A DNA stretch of 64,000 nucleotides. It comes from Cereibacter_A sp052244495. Its GTDB lineage: Bacteria > Pseudomonadota > Alphaproteobacteria > Rhodobacterales > Rhodobacteraceae. The stretch is taken from NCBI GenBank assembly GCA_052244495.1, contig JBQPXH010000003.1. One strand, 5' to 3'. The notes under the pieces are model-generated. The model made no database searches. It saw nothing but the letters and a program-made list of their open reading frames with translations, and was not told the origin of the DNA. Positions 60,897 to 64,000 of this stretch are shown here, piece after piece; position 1 is the stretch's first letter; each line of letters opens with the position of its first letter. A program made the position numbers and the translations under genes.

Positions 60897-63383
60897 TCAG
60901 GGCTGGCGCGAGTTGGCCTGACGCTGGCTCATGCGGCCCGAGATGAAGCTGGCGATGGCGGGGGCCGGCAACGGCCGCGAGAAATAGTAGCCCTGCGCCT
61001 CGTCCACGCCCTCGGCCATGGCGCAGTCGAGCTGCGCCTGCGTCTCCACCCCCTCGACGGTCGTGCGCATGTCGAGGCTGCGCCCGAGGCCCGCGACCGC
61101 CTTCAGGATCGCCAGCGCCTCGCGCGCGTCGGGCAGGTCGCGGATGAAGGACCGGTCCACCTTGATCTTGTCGAAGGGAAAGCTGCGCAGATAGCCGAGC
61201 GAGGAATAGCCGGTGCCGAAGTCATCCATCACGATCTTGACCCCCACCGCCCGCAGGTCCTGAAGCACGCCGATGTTGCGGTCCGTCGGATCGAGCAGGA
61301 CGGATTCGGTGATCTCGAGCTGCAGACGCTCATGCGGGAGACCGGAGGCGCGCAACGCCGAGACCACCGCATCCACCAGCCCGCCGCCGTGGAACTGGAG
61401 CGGCGAGAGGTTGACCGCGACGGAGACGGTGTCGGGCCAGCGCGCGGCCTGTGCGCAGGCCTCGTGCAGAACCCATTCGCCCATCGCGCCGATCAGGCCC
61501 GCCTCTTCGGCGACCGGGATGAACTGATCGGGCGTGACCCAGCCCGCGCCCTTCCGATGCCAGCGCATCAGCGCCTCGCAGGCAGTCACCTGCCCGTCCC
61601 GAAGGCTGACGAGAGGCTGGTAGAAGACCGACAGTTCGCCGAGGCCGAGCGCGGCCCTGAGCGCGGCCTTCATCTTCTGCCGGCTCTGGAGATGGATGTC
61701 GGTCGCCTCGTCAAAGACCCGGAATGTGCCCCGGCCCGCCTGCTTGGCCGCATAGAGCGCCACGTCGGCGAAGCGCATGACTTCTTCCGAACTGTCGCTG
61801 ATGTCCCGTGCAAAGGCGATCCCGACGCTTGCGCCCACTTCGGGAACCGAGCCCTCCATGTCGAAGGGCTTCGAGACGGCCGCGATCAGGCGCCGGGCCA
61901 GATCGCAGGCTTCCTGTTCGGACCGGACCGGCGTCTGGATCACGGCAAATTCGTCGCCGCCGAGCCGAGCCACGGTATCTGTGCTGCGCACCGACGTCCT
62001 GAGCCGGTCGGCTACCTGCCGGAGCACGGTGTCGCCGATCGGATGGCCGCGGGTGTCGTTGACCGCCTTGAACCCGTCGAGGTCGAGCATGTGGACGGCG
62101 ACCGTCCGTCCCGGCGCGAGAGAGGCCACGGCCTCCTGGTAGCAGTCGCTGAAATAGTGGCGGTTCGGAAGGCCCGTCAGCATGTCATGGCGCGCCATGT
62201 GGAACATCTGGAGTTGCGCCATCACCCGGTCATCCTCGGCCTGGCGGCGGGCGCTGATGTCCACGCAGCAGCCGATGTAGCCGATGAAGGTCCCGTCTGC
62301 GAGGACCCGGGGCTGCCCCACGACGATCACCCAGCACCAGCTGCCGTCGCGGCGGCGCAGGCGGAACTCGGCCGTATAGGGCACACGCCGCCGCTTGGCA
62401 TCTTCGCTGACCGCCAGGGTGGCATCCCTGTCTTCGGGATGGACGGCATCGATCCAGCCCTCGCCAAGCGCCTCTTCGATCGATTGCCCCGTCGCACAAA
62501 GCCAGCCGCGGCTGACGAAGACGTTGCGACCCTCCACGTCCGTAACCCAGATCATGACCGGAGCATCGTCCGCGAAGGCGCGGAAGCGCGCTTCGCTCTC
62601 CCGCAGGTGCTCCACCGACATGTGCCGGTCGTGAACGTCCTCGAGAATGCCGAACCAGCGTTCTACCCGGCCATCGTCATTGCGCCGCGCCACGACGCGG
62701 ACGCGGAACCACCGGTAGCGGCCGTCGCGCATCTTGAGCCGGTGCTCGGCATCGAACGGACCGCCGGTGCGCACCGCCTGAGACCAGAGAAGCCCGAGAT
62801 CCGCGCGGTCGTCGGGATGCATCGTGTTCCACCAGGCATCGACATGCGCGGTGGATGTCGGCAGCCCGGTCAGCTCGGCCAGACGGTCGGACACGTCCGA
62901 GAGCGTGCCGTCGGGCGCGAAACTGAACGGAACCACCGGATGCAGGTCGAGCAGCCCCCGGAGATGGTCTTCGCGCTCGCGCAGGACCCGCTCGGTCTCC
63001 CGCAGCTCGGTGATCTCGAAGAATGTCACGACGATATGTTCGCCCGCCGGCTTGCGGGACACGAGGAACCGGCGCGGCCCCCCGGGACCGGGAACCTCCT
63101 GCTCGGCCGTGACAGAGCCCGAGCGCATCGCCTCGGCATCGAAGGCGGCAAGCTGGCATGCCCGTGCGCCGGCCACCAGTTCGTGCTCGGCACGACCGCA
63201 GATGTCCGCGCGCTCGCACCCCAGAAGCTCGCAGGCCGCGCGATTCACGAAGATCACGCGCGACTGACCGTTCTTGATGAGAACCGGATGGGCGACGCCG
63301 TCGAAGAAAGCAATCCAGCATTCCTCGGCCACGCGATCGGTGGCTCCGGCGATCCGGTGGCGCAATTTCGGCATGTCCGTCAT
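60897..63383 (-). CDS. PAS-PAS-PAS-GGDEF-EAL cyclic-di-GMP protein
   Basis: An 828-residue cytoplasmic sensor. Three PAS domains (about residues 20-130, 140-255, 265-385) precede a GGDEF domain (about 390-555) with intact RLGGDEF and the inhibitory RxxD site (RSTD, five residues before GGDEF). An EAL domain (about 565-815) follows, with CEALMRW, the EITES glutamate, DDFGTGYSS, and VEGVE. Both diguanylate cyclase and phosphodiesterase active sites look complete, so the net activity depends on the PAS input. No PAS cofactor can be read off the sequence. Preceded by a small membrane protein gene that may be co-transcribed. Confidence 0.93.
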   Translation of the reverse strand: MTDMPKLRHRIAGATDRVAEECWIAFFDGVAHPVLIKNGQSRVIFVNRAACELLGCERADICGRAEHELVAGARACQLAAFDAEAMRSGSVTAEQEVPGPGGPRRFLVSRKPAGEHIVVTFFEITELRETERVLREREDHLRGLLDLHPVVPFSFAPDGTLSDVSDRLAELTGLPTSTAHVDAWWNTMHPDDRADLGLLWSQAVRTGGPFDAEHRLKMRDGRYRWFRVRVVARRNDDGRVERWFGILEDVHDRHMSVEHLRESEARFRAFADDAPVMIWVTDVEGRNVFVSRGWLCATGQSIEEALGEGWIDAVHPEDRDATLAVSEDAKRRRVPYTAEFRLRRRDGSWCWVIVVGQPRVLADGTFIGYIGCCVDISARRQAEDDRVMAQLQMFHMARHDMLTGLPNRHYFSDCYQEAVASLAPGRTVAVHMLDLDGFKAVNDTRGHPIGDTVLRQVADRLRTSVRSTDTVARLGGDEFAVIQTPVRSEQEACDLARRLIAAVSKPFDMEGSVPEVGASVGIAFARDISDSSEEVMRFADVALYAAKQAGRGTFRVFDEATDIHLQSRQKMKAALRAALGLGELSVFYQPLVSLRDGQVTACEALMRWHRKGAGWVTPDQFIPVAEEAGLIGAMGEWVLHEACAQAARWPDTVSVAVNLSPLQFHGGGLVDAVVSALRASGLPHERLQLEITESVLLDPTDRNIGVLQDLRAVGVKIVMDDFGTGYSSLGYLRSFPFDKIKVDRSFIRDLPDAREALAILKAVAGLGRSLDMRTTVEGVETQAQLDCAMAEGVDEAQGYYFSRPLPAPAIASFISGRMSQRQANSRQP

Positions 63384-63432
63384 CTGCGGAACCCTACTCG
63401 TAACGAACGGGCGGAAGGTGCCGCGGCCCGGA

Positions 63433-63606
63433 TCAGAAGATCATCATGCCGATCGCCACCCACAGGCAGGCGCCGCAGACCACCGCAGGGATGAGCCACC
63501 AGCCGGACGGCAGGCGATTCTCGGGATCGGCGATTTCGTCCGCCTCCGCGGGGGCGGTGGCGGCGAGGAAGGGGCGCGGGGCGCTGAAGGTAAAGCTGTC
63601 GCTCAT
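63433..63606 (-). CDS. Small membrane protein
   Basis: A 57-residue protein: a 35-residue hydrophilic N-terminus followed by one hydrophobic segment (WLIPAVVCGACLWVAIGMMIF) reaching the C-terminus, so a tail-anchored inner-membrane protein. No homology is recognised. ATG 63606 with AGAGAT upstream. It lies 49 bases upstream of the GGDEF-EAL gene on the same strand and may be co-expressed with it. Confidence 0.55.
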   Translation of the reverse strand: MSDSFTFSAPRPFLAATAPAEADEIADPENRLPSGWWLIPAVVCGACLWVAIGMMIF

Positions 63607-63863
63607 GCTGATCTCTGAAATTGCGGTGGCGGCGGCTGGCTGTCCCGACCTTCGCCGACAATAGAACATCTGTGTGCTTCGGGCCCCGAGACAGGCGGAT
63701 GGCCCGATACGACAATAAGTATGGAGACCCCTTCCAAGGCCTTAATGCATGTCAGGGTTGTTCGAATTTTTCGCAATATGATCCACCGCCGGAGGCACTC
63801 CCGGCTAAATCTTGCCAATCCGCGTCCGTTACCGTGCTGAAGCAGCCCAGACGGAGGATAGCC

Positions 63864-64000
63864 GTGACAGAAAGATTCGCCCCTGCACCCACCTTCGCCG
63901 AGACGGCTCTGCCCTGCGCCACCGCGCAGCGTCTGCTGGCGCTGATCGACGCGATCGGCGAATATGACAGCCGCCCGGCCTCGCACAGCCTGACCGGGCT
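63864..64000 (+). CDS. Unidentified gene, 5' end only
   Basis: GTG 63864 with a strong ACGGAGG ribosome site six bases upstream opens a frame that stays open to the end of the window: 45 codons beginning MTERFAPAPTFAETAL and continuing with a leucine-rich helix. Too little is visible to name it. Divergent from the small membrane protein gene. Confidence 0.6.
   Translation, partial: MTERFAPAPTFAETALPCATAQRLLALIDAIGEYDSRPASHSLTG

Noticed and set aside
1..64000. CRISPR arrays, prophage, insertion sequences or integrative elements
   Set aside because: No regularly spaced repeats, transposase, integrase or phage structural genes were seen.

Overview
The window is chromosomal DNA from a GC-rich alphaproteobacterium of the Rhodobacter/Cereibacter sphaeroides group. 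The 407-residue HemA protein is one I recognise as nearly the R. sphaeroides 5-aminolevulinate synthase, and a perfect FNR box lies just upstream of it, as expected for FnrL control of tetrapyrrole synthesis. Codon use is uniform. I see no prophage, insertion sequence, CRISPR array or rRNA operon. Nearly all of the window reads as stable core genome; the most accessory-looking parts are the ectoine catabolic island (about 48.5-58.2 kb) and a small sugar-nucleotide cluster (44.3-47.4 kb).

Layout. 0-7.3 kb (mostly minus strand): the 5' part of lpdA, a DUF924 protein, an MFS transporter, queA and a very long AsmA/YhdP-like envelope protein. 7.4-10.2 kb (plus): a PrxQ/Bcp peroxidase and a translationally coupled M23 peptidase-bactofilin pair. 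10.3-17.5 kb (minus): a DUF2189 membrane protein and an aminotransferase-amidase-PBP1A-prfB run. 17.7-23.8 kb: a DsbA/ScsC-like oxidoreductase, then ispG, rodZ and hemA, and two small secreted proteins. 24-36.1 kb: an M20 peptidase with a coupled GNAT, two identical tRNA-Asp genes, a pirin, guaA, a DMT exporter, a FadL-type porin, an ATPase with metA and a lipoprotein hydrolase, and ppk2 with a coupled TetR regulator. 36.3-40.9 kb (minus): a polyamine-type ABC transporter lacking its binding protein, and a MocR regulator divergent from a DUF1127 gene. 41.6-43.7 kb: rpsI-rplM and an SseB-like protein.

The ectoine region has two divergent arms. Leftward run eutB-eutC-doeA and, after a gap, a class III aminotransferase (candidate DoeD). 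Rightward run ehuB-ehuC-ehuD-ehuA-gntR-doeB, with four-base stop/start overlaps from ehuC onward. EhuBCDA would import ectoine/hydroxyectoine. EutB/EutC would process hydroxyectoine. DoeA opens the ring, DoeB deacetylates, and the aminotransferase would remove the terminal amino group of diaminobutyrate. The usual EutA, semialdehyde dehydrogenase, AsnC-type and EnuR (MocR-type) genes are not in the window. Instead an FCD-type GntR regulator sits inside the transporter operon, and two matching ATGT-NN-ACAA palindromes flank the divergent promoter region about seven helical turns apart.

The right end holds an SDR, an acetyl-CoA hydrolase/succinate CoA-transferase, a PAS-GGDEF-EAL protein with both catalytic signatures intact, a one-helix membrane protein and the start of an unidentified gene. 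The most intriguing non-coding signal is a dispersed intergenic element (five copies, 1.5, 16.3, 26.0, 29.4 and 36.2 kb). It combines a CAAATATCC-type block with a GC hairpin, and two copies show a compensatory base-pair swap.
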